Shown here in pieces: positions 29,015 through 37,383 of a stretch of 37,480 nt of DNA (positions are counted from its first letter, which is position 1; the number at the start of each line of letters is the position of its first letter). The translations under genes were made by a program, and so were the position numbers. Source of the DNA: an uncultured Treponema sp. Its GTDB lineage: Bacteria > Spirochaetota > Spirochaetia > Treponematales > Treponemataceae. The notes beneath the pieces are model-generated. The model was given only the letters and a program-made list of their open reading frames with translations. It was not told the DNA's origin and made no database searches. The stretch spans positions 1 to 37,480 of the forward strand of contig ONHK01000018.1 of NCBI GenBank assembly GCA_900317625.1, given 5' to 3'.

Positions 29015-30334
29015 ATGAAATTTACAATTCTTGTAATTGATGACGAAGAAAATATACGCAATGGTCTTGCCGCAAATTTTGAGATGGAAGATTATAACGT
29101 AAAGACGGCCTCAAACGGAAAAGATGGAATTGCCCTTATTGATAAAGGCGATGTTGACCTTGTAATCACTGATCTTAGAATGGACGGAATTTCCGGTGAG
29201 GAAGTTGTCCGACATATTGCCACGGAAACTCCAGGAATTCCTGTCATAGTTCTTACCGGGCATGGAAGTATTGATTCGGCTGTAAAAGCCATGCGTGATG
29301 GTGCTTATGACTTTCTGACAAAACCATTGAATCTTGATCAGCTTAATATGATTGTAAAACGCGCGCTTGAGTCCCGGGAACTTTCATTGCAGCACAAAAT
29401 GTTAAAAAAAGAGGTTGAAAATAATCACAACAAAATGATGATTGGAAGCAGCCTCCAGATGAAGAAACTTTATGAGCTTATAAAAAAAGTTGCTCCTTCA
29501 AAGGCAAGTGTTTTGATAACTGGCGAAACTGGTGTTGGAAAGGAACTTGTTGCCCGCGAAATTCATAATAACAGTCCTCGCCGGGACAAAGAGATGATTG
29601 TTGTAAACTGTTCCGCGCTCAGCGAATCGCTTCTGGAATCTGAATTGTTTGGTCACGAAAAAGGAGCTTTTACCGGAGCTGATTATTTAAAGAAGGGGCG
29701 TTTTGAACTTGCTCATAAAAGTACAATTTTTCTTGATGAAATTGGAGAGATAAACGCATCTACGCAAGTAAAACTTTTGCGCGTTCTGCAGGAAAAGAAA
29801 TTTGAACGGGTAGGTGGTCAGGAAACAATTGAAGTTGATGTCCGTGTAATCGCCGCTACAAACAGAAATCTTGAGGAAGAAGTTAAAGCTGGTCGCTTTA
29901 GGGAAGATTTATATTACCGCCTTGATGTTGTTCATCTTGAAATTCCGCCGCTACGGGAACGAAAAGAAGACATTCCTGAACTCATAGATTATTTCCTGAA
30001 AAAATATTCAGAAAACGGAAATCTTTCAATTGACCAAAAAGCAAAAGTTTCAATGTTTAAATATGACTGGCCGGGAAATATCCGTCAGCTGGAGCACTGC
30101 ATAGAAAGCGCGTCTGTTCTTTGTTCAGATAATATTATCCGCGAAGAAAATCTTCCGCCAGAAATTGTTAAAGCCTCTTCAAAAACAGATATTTCTGTTC
30201 CGCTCGGCATTACACTTGAAGAAGCTGAAAAAATCATAATCGAACAAAACCTTGCGGCGAACAAAGGAAATAAATCAAAAACAGCTGAAATTCTTGGAAT
30301 CGAACGCAAGACATTAACCAATAAGCTCCATTAA
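29015..30334 (+). CDS. sigma-54-dependent response regulator, NtrC/AtoC type
   Basis: A 439-residue activator. Receiver domain: ILVIDDEENIRNGL, phosphoacceptor Asp53 (LVITDLRMDG), VIVLTGHGSID and YDFLTKPLNL. AAA+ domain: Walker A ITGETGVGKELVAREIH, the sigma-54 contact loop GAFTGA (from Gly217), IFLDEIGEI, RVIAATNRNLEE and FREDLYYRLDVVHLEIPPLR. The C-terminal Fis-type helix-turn-helix (NKGNKSKTAEILGIERKTL) stops very soon after the recognition helix, at TNKLH, so the tail is short. GAFTGA predicts that targets have -24/-12 promoters; I found no convincing one in this window. Its last 21 bases overlap the end of the minus-strand J-domain gene. Confidence 0.95.
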   Translation: MKFTILVIDDEENIRNGLAANFEMEDYNVKTASNGKDGIALIDKGDVDLVITDLRMDGISGEEVVRHIATETPGIPVIVLTGHGSIDSAVKAMRDGAYDFLTKPLNLDQLNMIVKRALESRELSLQHKMLKKEVENNHNKMMIGSSLQMKKLYELIKKVAPSKASVLITGETGVGKELVAREIHNNSPRRDKEMIVVNCSALSESLLESELFGHEKGAFTGADYLKKGRFELAHKSTIFLDEIGEINASTQVKLLRVLQEKKFERVGGQETIEVDVRVIAATNRNLEEEVKAGRFREDLYYRLDVVHLEIPPLRERKEDIPELIDYFLKKYSENGNLSIDQKAKVSMFKYDWPGNIRQLEHCIESASVLCSDNIIREENLPPEIVKASSKTDISVPLGITLEEAEKIIIEQNLAANKGNKSKTAEILGIERKTLTNKLH

Positions 30335-30724
30335 TTTATTGAACGCAGAAATCAGTTCCTGAGTTTTGCGTTCAGCCATTTTCTGTGTTTCCGGGAATCC
30401 TTCAAAATTGTCTGGATGATATTTTTTTAAAAGCTTTCTATATGAATCTTTTAGTTCTTCTATTGTGCAGCCGTAGTTTAAGTTAAAAATCTTATAAAGA
30501 TGTATACTTTTTTGTATATTTACGTCTGATATTTTATTCTTTTTATCACCTTTTCTGCTGTAAAATTCTTTTTCAGAATTTTCTTTTTTTGTTTTTTGAT
30601 TGAGATTTTCCTGTTTTATTTTTTGTTGGTTTTGTTTTTTGCTATCTTTTTCTGACTCTGGAAATTTGCCGCTTTTAATCGCATCTTTGAGCATTTCTCC
30701 AAGTTTATCGTATTGAGAATCCAA
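30314..30724 (-). CDS. small J-domain (DnaJ-like) protein
   Basis: A 136-residue protein with a lysine/glutamate/glutamine-rich N-terminal half (QNQQKIKQENLNQKTKKENS) and a C-terminal J domain: HLYKIFNLNYGCTIEELKDSYRKLLKKYHPDNFEG, with the essential His-Pro-Asp at residues 103-105, and a closing helix AERKTQELISAFNKLMELIG. It should stimulate an Hsp70 such as DnaK for a particular client; it lacks the G/F region and zinc domain of DnaJ. It lies ten bases from glgC on the same strand and is probably transcribed with it, and overlaps the regulator gene tail to tail. Confidence 0.88.
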   Translation of the reverse strand: MDSQYDKLGEMLKDAIKSGKFPESEKDSKKQNQQKIKQENLNQKTKKENSEKEFYSRKGDKKNKISDVNIQKSIHLYKIFNLNYGCTIEELKDSYRKLLKKYHPDNFEGFPETQKMAERKTQELISAFNKLMELIG

Positions 30725-30734
30725 TATTTTTCCT

Positions 30735-32033
30735 TTAAATTATTGTGCCATCTGGAATTACAGCACCTTTACGGATAACGATGATTCCATCCGCCGAATA
30801 AAAGTTTCCGTGGTCGCCATTTTCATAATTTCTTCCATCAACATTAATTCTTACGTTGTTTCCAATCCGGGCGTTTTTATCAATGATTGTACGCGAAATA
30901 AAGCAGTTTTTTCCGATTCCTATCGTCGGTAAACCTCTGTTTGCGTCATCTTTTTTCTCTTCCGGGTTCTGGTAAAAGTCTGCGCCCATCATTATTACTC
31001 CGCTCAAATCTGAGCCGTTTTCAATGATTGAGCGCACACCAATAATCGATCGGCTCAATTTGCAGTTGGTAATAACGCAACCTTCGGATGTCAGTGTGCA
31101 GAAAATTGACGCGCCATTTATTTTTGAAGGCGGAAGATTTCTCATGTGTGTGTAGATTGGTTCAGCCTCATTGTAAAAATTGAATTCCGGATCGATGTCT
31201 GTAAGTTTTATGTTTGCGTCGTAGAAACTTTTTATAGTTCCAATGTCTTCCCAGTAACCGTTAAAAACATACGCGTTCACAATGTAGTTTCCGATTGAAT
31301 TTGGAATGACTTCTTTTCCGAAATCTTTCGAGTCGCTTTCATTTAAAACTGATTCCAGTGTTGATGCGTTGAAAATATAAATTCCCATTGAGGCAAGATA
31401 TTCTTTGCTAGGGTCGGGATTTGCCGCCATAAGTTCCGGGGAAATTTTCCATGCGGAAATATCAATGTCCGGAGCTGGTTTTTCCTTGAATTCGATGATT
31501 CTGTTTGTGTCATCAGTTTTTATAATTCCGAAACGGCTCGCGTCAGTTCTGTTTACAATTGTTGTCGCGACAGAAATACTTGCGCCTGAGCGGATGTGGG
31601 AATCAAAGAAATCTCGCAAATCCATTCTGTAAAGCTGGTCTCCAGAAAGAATTATATAGTGGGTTGGATTCTGTGCCTTAAAATGCGACATGCTTTTTCT
31701 TACAGAATCAGCAGTTCCCTCGTAGAATTTGTCGTTTTCAAGCGTCTGTTCCGCCGCAAGAATTTCTACAAATCCAGAGGAAAAACGGTCAAAGTTGTAG
31801 GAATTTGTAATATGCAGATGAAGTGACGTGGAGTTAAACTGCGTTAAAAGATAAATTTTTTTGTAGCCTGAATTAATGCAGTTTGAAAGAGGAATGTCAA
31901 CAAGCCGGTATTTTCCGCCGAAAGATACTGCCGGTTTTGCCCTTGCTTTTGTAAGAGGATATAATCTTGTTCCTTTTCCGCCACCCAAAATCAGGGCGAC
32001 TACACGCGGTTTATTCTTGTCATGCAACATCAT
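30735..32033 (-). CDS. glgC: glucose-1-phosphate adenylyltransferase GlgC
   Basis: Forms ADP-glucose from ATP and glucose 1-phosphate for glycogen. A 432-residue enzyme with VVALILGGGKGTRLYPLTKARAKPAVSFGGKYRLVDIPLSNCINSG split here as the nucleotide loop GGGKGTRLYPLT and the following KPAVSFGGKYRL, then LSGDQLYRMD (metal site), GIIKTDDTNRIIEFKEKP, MGIYIFN and NGYWEDIGTIKSFYDAN. The C-terminal left-handed beta-helix (IIGVRSIIENGSDLSGVIMMG) is complete. Start is ATG 32033 or the adjacent ATG 32030; TATAAT stands five bases before the first. It is the first gene of a minus-strand unit with the J-domain gene, and divergent from flgF. Confidence 0.95.
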   Translation of the reverse strand: MMLHDKNKPRVVALILGGGKGTRLYPLTKARAKPAVSFGGKYRLVDIPLSNCINSGYKKIYLLTQFNSTSLHLHITNSYNFDRFSSGFVEILAAEQTLENDKFYEGTADSVRKSMSHFKAQNPTHYIILSGDQLYRMDLRDFFDSHIRSGASISVATTIVNRTDASRFGIIKTDDTNRIIEFKEKPAPDIDISAWKISPELMAANPDPSKEYLASMGIYIFNASTLESVLNESDSKDFGKEVIPNSIGNYIVNAYVFNGYWEDIGTIKSFYDANIKLTDIDPEFNFYNEAEPIYTHMRNLPPSKINGASIFCTLTSEGCVITNCKLSRSIIGVRSIIENGSDLSGVIMMGADFYQNPEEKKDDANRGLPTIGIGKNCFISRTIIDKNARIGNNVRINVDGRNYENGDHGNFYSADGIIVIRKGAVIPDGTII

Positions 32034-32038
32034 CTCTT

Positions 32039-32067
32039 ATTATAAAACAGAATTTGCTAAACCGCAA
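32039..32067 (-). promoter_or_regulatory. candidate promoter of glgC
   Basis: On the minus strand TTGCGG (32067-32062), 17 bases, perfect TATAAT (32044-32039), then five bases to ATG at 32033. The -35 box matches three of six positions. It overlaps the flgF promoter on the other strand. Confidence 0.45.
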
Positions 32068-32084
32068 TTTCCATATACCGATAA
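32058..32084 (+). promoter_or_regulatory. sigma-28 (FliA)-type promoter before flgF
   Basis: TAAACCGC (32058-32065), exactly 11 bases, ACCGATAA (32077-32084). The consensus is TAAAGTTT-N11-GCCGATAA; the -10 element matches seven of eight bases and the spacing is exact. It lies 59 bases before the flgF ATG, and indicates flagellar sigma control of flgFG. Confidence 0.75.
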
Positions 32085-32143
32085 TAAAACAAATGGCATG
32101 AATTTTTTCTCAATTTAAAATTCATGTTGTTTGGAGGTAAAAT

Positions 32144-32944
32144 ATGATTCGTGGATGGTACACAGGAGCAAGCGGAATGAACGCCCAGCAGAACCGGCTG
32201 GATGCGATTTCTAACAATCTTGCGAATGTTGACACAGCAGGATACAAAAGAGATATAACCGTAAGCAAGTCTTTTCCGGAGCTTCTTTTAAGGCGCAAAA
32301 ACCTTGATGGAGTTTATGAAACGCCTTTCGGGTCGGCGGAAGCAGCTCCTGTTATCGGAAAATTGGGGCTTGGCATAGAAACAAATGAGAATTACACGGA
32401 TTTTGCGCAAGGTTCATTTCGTCAGACAGACCAGAACACAGACGTTGCTTTTGGCGGCAAAGGGTTTTTTTCTGTTCAGACACCGCTTGGAGAACGTTAC
32501 ACACGCGATGGAAATTTTATAATCGGAAAAGAAGGCATTCTTGAAACAAAAGATGGTTATCCAGTTCTTGGTGAAAAAGGCTTTATCCACGTTGAAAATG
32601 ATAAATTTACTGTAAACGAAGATGGAATAATTTCTTCACAGGAAGATTCAGAAATTATCGACCGTTTTAAAGTTGTCCGTTTTGACAATGAACGTTACTT
32701 GAAAAAAATGGGAAACAACCTTTATTCGGCAAATGATATTTCGGGTTCGGCTCACATTGCGGAAGGTTCTGAACGCCCAAGATTTCTTCAGGGCTATATG
32801 GAAACTTCAAATGTGAATGTGGTGAATGAGATGGTTCAGATGATAGAAGTGAACCGCGCTTACGAAGCAAATCAAAAGACAATCACAAGCGAAGACAGCA
32901 TGATGGGAACATTGTGGTCAAAAACAGCTGTTTATAACAGATAG
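32144..32944 (+). CDS. flgF: flagellar basal-body rod protein FlgF
   Basis: A 266-residue proximal or distal rod protein of the periplasmic flagellum. N-terminal rod signature MIRGWYTGASGMNAQQNRLDAISNNLANVDTAGYKRD, FGGKGFFSVQTPLGERYTRDGNF in the core, and C-terminal heptads LQGYMETSNVNVVNEMVQMIEVNRAYEANQKTI. The MIRGWYTGASGM start and shorter divergent middle separate it from FlgG. TTGGAGG lies seven bases before ATG. flgG follows after 18 bases. Confidence 0.92.
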   Translation: MIRGWYTGASGMNAQQNRLDAISNNLANVDTAGYKRDITVSKSFPELLLRRKNLDGVYETPFGSAEAAPVIGKLGLGIETNENYTDFAQGSFRQTDQNTDVAFGGKGFFSVQTPLGERYTRDGNFIIGKEGILETKDGYPVLGEKGFIHVENDKFTVNEDGIISSQEDSEIIDRFKVVRFDNERYLKKMGNNLYSANDISGSAHIAEGSERPRFLQGYMETSNVNVVNEMVQMIEVNRAYEANQKTITSEDSMMGTLWSKTAVYNR

Positions 32945-32962
32945 GTTGGGAGGAACTAGAAA

Positions 32963-33757
32963 ATGGTAAGAAGTTTATGGACTGCGGCAACTGGCATGAA
33001 CGGTCAGCAAGCTAATATGGACGTGATTTCAAACAATCTTTCAAATGTGAATACAACAGGATATAAACAGCAGCGTGTTGAATTTGAAGATTTAATCTAT
33101 CAGAATGTAAAATTGGCAGGAACTCCTGCGACAGAAGATACAGTTACTCCTGTAGGAATTCAGCAGGGCTCAGGTGTAAAACTTGCGGCAACCCAGCGCA
33201 TAATGAAACAGGGCTCTTTGCAGAATACTGGCGTTGATACAGATGTTGCGATTGTTGGAGAAGGATTTTTTCGCGTTCAAAAATATGATGGAAGTTATGC
33301 CTACACAAGAGACGGTTCTTTTAAAATCGATTCAAACGGACAACTTGTAAATTCAAACGGACTCCGCGTTCAGCCGGAAGTTATTCTTCCAGAAGGCTAC
33401 GATGTCTCAACATTGAACATTACACAGACCGGCCGTATAAGCGTAAAAGTTAATGGTGGAAATGAACCAATAGAAGTTGGTCAGCTTGAGCTTTTCCGTT
33501 TTCCAAATGCAGTGGGATTGCAGGCTGATGGCGACAATCTTTTTGTGCAGACAAACGCATCCGGCGAGGCTTTCGGTGGACGCCCTGGCTATGAAGGTTT
33601 TGGTGATACCCGTCACAAATTTCTTGAAATGTCAAATGTTTCCGTTGTAAACGAGATGGTTCAGATGATAGTTTCGCAGCGTGCGTATGAATTCAACAGT
33701 AAAGCTATTCAGACATCAGACACAATGCTTTCAACAGCTGTAAATCTGAAACGATAG
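32963..33757 (+). CDS. flgG: flagellar distal rod protein FlgG
   Basis: A 264-residue distal rod protein. MVRSLWTAATGMNGQQANMDVISNNLSNVNTTGYKQQRVEFEDL at the N-terminus is typical, with LQNTGVDTDVAIVGEGFFRV and YTRDGSFKIDSNGQLV in the core, and FLEMSNVSVVNEMVQMIVSQRAYEFNSKAIQTSDTML at the end. GGGAGG lies about nine bases before the ATG. flgF and flgG form a two-gene unit closed by a strong terminator. Confidence 0.96.
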   Translation: MVRSLWTAATGMNGQQANMDVISNNLSNVNTTGYKQQRVEFEDLIYQNVKLAGTPATEDTVTPVGIQQGSGVKLAATQRIMKQGSLQNTGVDTDVAIVGEGFFRVQKYDGSYAYTRDGSFKIDSNGQLVNSNGLRVQPEVILPEGYDVSTLNITQTGRISVKVNGGNEPIEVGQLELFRFPNAVGLQADGDNLFVQTNASGEAFGGRPGYEGFGDTRHKFLEMSNVSVVNEMVQMIVSQRAYEFNSKAIQTSDTMLSTAVNLKR

Positions 33758-33772
33758 TAAATGATTTATAAT

Positions 33773-33794
33773 GGCGGGCAACCGCCTTTTTTTT
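33773..33794 (+). terminator. rho-independent terminator after flgG
   Basis: GGCGG-GCAA-CCGCC (33773-33786), a GNRA-type loop, followed by eight Ts (33787-33794). Confidence 0.88.
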
Positions 33795-33883
33795 GCGAAT
33801 AAAAAAATATTGTTGAAAAATTACAATATCAAATTGCACTAATTTTTTGATTTTCTGCATAAATAAAATATATTATCTTTTAA

Positions 33884-33912
33884 TAGAAAACTTATTCATT
33901 CTGTGCTATCAT
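33884..33912 (+). promoter_or_regulatory. candidate promoter of the manC-manA-rfbA-rfbC operon
   Basis: TAGAAA (33884-33889), 17 bases, TATCAT (33907-33912), 44 bases before ATG 33957. A seven-bp inverted repeat ATATTGT/ACAATAT (33807-33813 and 33823-33829) upstream could be an operator but may be chance in AT-rich DNA. Confidence 0.35.
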
Positions 33913-33956
33913 GGTAGAGTAAATAAAAATAGTTTTGATTTTTTTTGGGAGTTGGT

Positions 33957-35009
33957 ATGTCTTTTTATCCTGTGATTCTTTCTGGTGGTGCTGGAACTAG
34001 GCTTTGGCCGTTGTCGAGCGGAAATCATCCTAAGCAGTTTTTATCTCTTGTAAGCGAAAAAACTATGATTCAAGAAACTTTGCTCCGGCTTGAAGGTATG
34101 GAACATTCTGAGCCGGTTGTTGTCTGCAACGAGGCGCATCGTTTTATTGTGGCGGAACAGTTGAATCAGATTGGAATGAAAGAGCCTAAAATAATGCTTG
34201 AGCCGATTGCGCGTAATACAGCTCCTGCAATTGCCGCTGCCTGCTATCAGGTTATGAAAAATGATGAGAATGCGGTTGTAATTATTCTTCCAAGCGACCA
34301 TGTGATAAAAAATAAGGCTGCTTTTCAGAATGCGGTAAAAAAAGCCGTTCAGGAAGCTGAAAAAGGATTTCTTGTTACTTTTGGAATTGTTCCGACTGAA
34401 CCGAATACTGGTTACGGATATATAAAAACTGGCAAAGAAACTGACGGTTCTTTTGAACTTGAACGTTTTGTTGAAAAACCAAATCTTGAGAAGGCAAAAG
34501 AATATCTTGCTGATGGAAACTATAGCTGGAACAGTGGAATGTTTGTGTTCAAGGCATCGAAATTTCTTGAGGAATTAAAGTCTTTTGAGCCGGAAATGTA
34601 CGATTTTGTTATAAAATCTTGTGAAAATGCCGCAGTTGACAAGGATTTTATTCGTCTGAACAAAGCTGATTTTGAGGCTATAAAAGGAAACTCGATTGAC
34701 TATGCCGTTATGGAAAAGACAAAGCATGGGTGTGTTGTAAAGCTTGATGCAGGATGGAACGATGTTGGCTCTTGGTCGGCTCTGTGGGAAATAAAAGAAA
34801 AAGATTCTGATGGAAATGTTATAAGTGGCGATGTGATTAACCTTGACAGCAAAAATTGCTATATAAATTCAAAAAATATTTTTGTCGGGGCAATCGGGCT
34901 GGATGACATTGTTATTGTAACTTCTGAGGACGGAATTCTTGTCTCAAAGAAAGATAAAGTTCAGGATGTAAAAATCATTGCAGAAGAACTAAAAAAGCGG
35001 GCGAAATAA
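33957..35009 (+). CDS. manC: mannose-1-phosphate guanylyltransferase ManC
   Basis: Makes GDP-mannose from mannose 1-phosphate and GTP. A 350-residue single-domain enzyme: YPVILSGGAGTRLWPLSSGNHPKQFL is the nucleotide loop, with ILPSDHVI, TGYGYIKTG, ERFVEKPNLEKAKEYL, SWNSGMFVFKAS and LDAGWNDVGSWSALWE following in the family order. It lacks the C-terminal isomerase half of bifunctional ManC; a separate manA follows one base after the stop. ATG 33957 has GGGAG eight bases upstream; TTG at 33945 in frame lies before this site. It heads a nucleotide-sugar operon for surface glycans. Confidence 0.93.
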   Translation: MSFYPVILSGGAGTRLWPLSSGNHPKQFLSLVSEKTMIQETLLRLEGMEHSEPVVVCNEAHRFIVAEQLNQIGMKEPKIMLEPIARNTAPAIAAACYQVMKNDENAVVIILPSDHVIKNKAAFQNAVKKAVQEAEKGFLVTFGIVPTEPNTGYGYIKTGKETDGSFELERFVEKPNLEKAKEYLADGNYSWNSGMFVFKASKFLEELKSFEPEMYDFVIKSCENAAVDKDFIRLNKADFEAIKGNSIDYAVMEKTKHGCVVKLDAGWNDVGSWSALWEIKEKDSDGNVISGDVINLDSKNCYINSKNIFVGAIGLDDIVIVTSEDGILVSKKDKVQDVKIIAEELKKRAK

Positions 35010-35010
35010 T

Positions 35011-35889
35011 ATGAATCCTATTTTCTTAAATCCAGAGGTAAAGAATCTTATCTGGGGTTCGGAGCAGTGGGGAATAAGCGCGCATCCGAATGGTGATGAT
35101 TTTGTGTTGAACAAGGAATACGAGGGGCTTCATTTAAGCGATTTGTGGAAACAGCATCCGGAACTTTTTGGAAACATAAAAGGTGACAGGTTTCCACTCC
35201 TTACAAAAATTATTGACGCAAAGAAAGATTTAAGCATTCAAGTTCATCCAGATGATGAATATGCCGCAAAAAATGAAAACGGTTCACTTGGAAAAACTGA
35301 ATGTTGGTATATCATGGACTGCGAGCCGGAAACAAAAATTGTAATCGGTCACAACGCAAAAGATTCCGCGGAAGTAAAATCAATGATTGAGAACCAGAAA
35401 TGGAACGATTTTATCCGCGAAGTTCCCGTTCACAAAGGTGATTTTTTCTTTATTGAGCCGGGAACTGTTCATGCCATAAAAGGTGGAACTGTAATCCTTG
35501 AAACCCAGCAGTCCAGCGATATTACTTACCGTGTTTACGATTACGATAGGCTTCAGGACGGAAAAAAACGCCCGTTGCACGTAAAACAGAGTATTGATGT
35601 AATAAAAGCGCCTTTCACCCAAAAAAAATTGCCGTTGAACGAAAGCAAGAAACTTCATTCGTCATTTAAGCAGCTTGTCTCATGTGATTTGTTCACAGTC
35701 TGGCATGCAAAAATTGACGGAAAAGTTTCTTTTGAGCAGACAATGCCATTTCTTCTCTGTTCTGTGATTTCTGGAAGCGGAAATGTGAACGGACTTCTTG
35801 TAAAAAAAGAAAGTCACTTTATTTTGCCAAGCAATTTCGGCACAGTCAATTTTGACGGTAACATGGAACTGATTTTAAGTTCAATATAA
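35011..35889 (+). CDS. manA: class I mannose-6-phosphate isomerase ManA
   Basis: Interconverts fructose 6-phosphate and mannose 6-phosphate, feeding ManC after a phosphomannomutase not seen here. A 292-residue short (firmicute-like) cupin enzyme. Zn-ligand region [52 protein letters not shown], and the [12 protein letters not shown] segment are all visible. One base separates it from manC, so translation is probably coupled. No ribosome binding site problem: AAAAAGCGGG precedes the ATG within the manC end. Confidence 0.93.
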   Translation: MNPIFLNPEVKNLIWGSEQWGISAHPNGDDFVLNKEYEGLHLSDLWKQHPELFGNIKGDRFPLLTKIIDAKKDLSIQVHPDDEYAAKNENGSLGKTECWYIMDCEPETKIVIGHNAKDSAEVKSMIENQKWNDFIREVPVHKGDFFFIEPGTVHAIKGGTVILETQQSSDITYRVYDYDRLQDGKKRPLHVKQSIDVIKAPFTQKKLPLNESKKLHSSFKQLVSCDLFTVWHAKIDGKVSFEQTMPFLLCSVISGSGNVNGLLVKKESHFILPSNFGTVNFDGNMELILSSI

Positions 35890-35906
35890 ATATAATAGGA
35901 GATTTT

Positions 35907-36779
35907 ATGAAAGGAATAATTCTTGCAGGTGGAAGCGGAACTAGACTTTACCCGATTACTAAGGCGGTTTCAAAGCAGATTCTTCCGCTTTACGACAAAC
36001 CTATGATTTATTATCCTTTAAGCGTGCTTATGCTTGCAGGCATCCGCGAGGTTCTGATTATTTCAACTCCGCGTGACATAAAGCTGTTTGAGGAACTTTT
36101 TGGCGACGGTTCATGGCTTGGAATGCATTTTGAGTATGCGGTTCAGGAAAAACCGAGAGGTCTTGCGGACGCTTTTATTGTAGGAAAAGATTTTATCGGC
36201 AGTGATGATGTTGCGCTTGTTCTTGGTGACAATATTTTTTATGGTCAAAGTTTTACAGGCACGCTGAAAAATGCCGCGGAAAAAATCAAGAATGAAAAAG
36301 GTGCTGTTATTTTCGGTTATTATGTAAAAGATCCTACGGCTTACGGCGTTGTTGAATTTGATGGTTCCGGCAATGTTCTTGGAATTGAGGAAAAACCTTC
36401 AAAACCAAAGTCGAATTACGCTGTGCCGGGACTTTATTTTTATGATAATTCTGTTGTAAAAATCGCGGAAAATGTAAAACCTTCTGTCCGTGGTGAAATA
36501 GAAATAACTTCTGTAAACAATGAATATTTAAAGCAGAAAAAGCTGAAAGTTGAACTTTTGGGTCGTGGAATGGCTTGGCTTGATACTGGAACTTACGACG
36601 GACTTCTTGAGGCAAGCAATTTTATCGCCACAATAGAAAAAAGACAGGGAATGTATGTTTCCTGCATAGAAGAAATCGCCTACAGAAATGGATGGATTTC
36701 GAAAGATTCGCTTTTAAAGATGGCGGCAGAATACAAAACTGAATACGGAAGATATTTGGAATTCATTGCAGAAAATTAA
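35907..36779 (+). CDS. rfbA: glucose-1-phosphate thymidylyltransferase RfbA/RmlA
   Basis: First step of dTDP-L-rhamnose synthesis: dTTP plus glucose 1-phosphate to dTDP-glucose. A 290-residue enzyme with [105 protein letters not shown] and [16 protein letters not shown], all family signatures in order. ATAGGAG lies about six bases before ATG. It is the third gene of the operon. Confidence 0.96.
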   Translation: MKGIILAGGSGTRLYPITKAVSKQILPLYDKPMIYYPLSVLMLAGIREVLIISTPRDIKLFEELFGDGSWLGMHFEYAVQEKPRGLADAFIVGKDFIGSDDVALVLGDNIFYGQSFTGTLKNAAEKIKNEKGAVIFGYYVKDPTAYGVVEFDGSGNVLGIEEKPSKPKSNYAVPGLYFYDNSVVKIAENVKPSVRGEIEITSVNNEYLKQKKLKVELLGRGMAWLDTGTYDGLLEASNFIATIEKRQGMYVSCIEEIAYRNGWISKDSLLKMAAEYKTEYGRYLEFIAEN

Positions 36780-36795
36780 AATTCACGAGGAAAAT

Positions 36796-37383
36796 ATGTC
36801 ATTTGAATTTAAAAAATGCGACATCGACGGTCTGTACGAAATTCAGCCAAAGATTTTTGGAGACAACCGCGGTTATTTTTTGGAAACTTACAGCGAAAAA
36901 GATTTTTTTGAAGCCGGACTTACAATGAAATTCGTTCAGGACAACCAGTCAAGTTCAACAAAAGGAGTTCTGCGTGGGCTTCATTTTCAGAAGCAGCATC
37001 CGCAAGGAAAACTTGTCCGCTCGCTTTATGGAAAAGTTTACGATGTTGCGGTTGATTTGCGTCTTGGAAGTGCGACTTTTGGAAAATATTACGGTGTTGT
37101 GCTCGACTGCGAAAAGCAGAATATGTTCTATATTCCAGAAGGTTTTGCCCATGGATTCTGTGTTCTTTCTGATTTGGCGGTTTTTGCCTACAAATGTACT
37201 GATTTCTATCATCCGGAAGACGAAGGCGGACTTATGTGGAATGATAAGAATATCGGAATCGATTGGGAAAAAGTTCTTCCTGGAATTACAGAAAGTGCAA
37301 ATTTAAGCGAAAAAGACAAAAAACATCCGGCTTTTAGCCTTGAAAACAGATATTTTGACTTGAATGGAAAATGGATTTTGTAA
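36796..37383 (+). CDS. rfbC: dTDP-4-dehydrorhamnose 3,5-epimerase RfbC/RmlC
   Basis: Third step of dTDP-L-rhamnose synthesis. A 195-residue cupin epimerase: IQPKIFGDNRGYFLETYSE, VQDNQSSSTKGVLRGLHFQ with the catalytic His in RGLHFQ, KLVRSLYGKVYDVAVDLRLGS with the catalytic Asp, and YIPEGFAHGFCVLSD. The final part DKKHPAFSLENRYF is usual. ATG 36796 has GAGG six bases upstream; the longer in-frame start at 36766 would overlap rfbA and lacks this site. rfbB (dehydratase) and rfbD (reductase) would complete the pathway but do not appear before the window ends. Confidence 0.95.
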   Translation: MSFEFKKCDIDGLYEIQPKIFGDNRGYFLETYSEKDFFEAGLTMKFVQDNQSSSTKGVLRGLHFQKQHPQGKLVRSLYGKVYDVAVDLRLGSATFGKYYGVVLDCEKQNMFYIPEGFAHGFCVLSDLAVFAYKCTDFYHPEDEGGLMWNDKNIGIDWEKVLPGITESANLSEKDKKHPAFSLENRYFDLNGKWIL

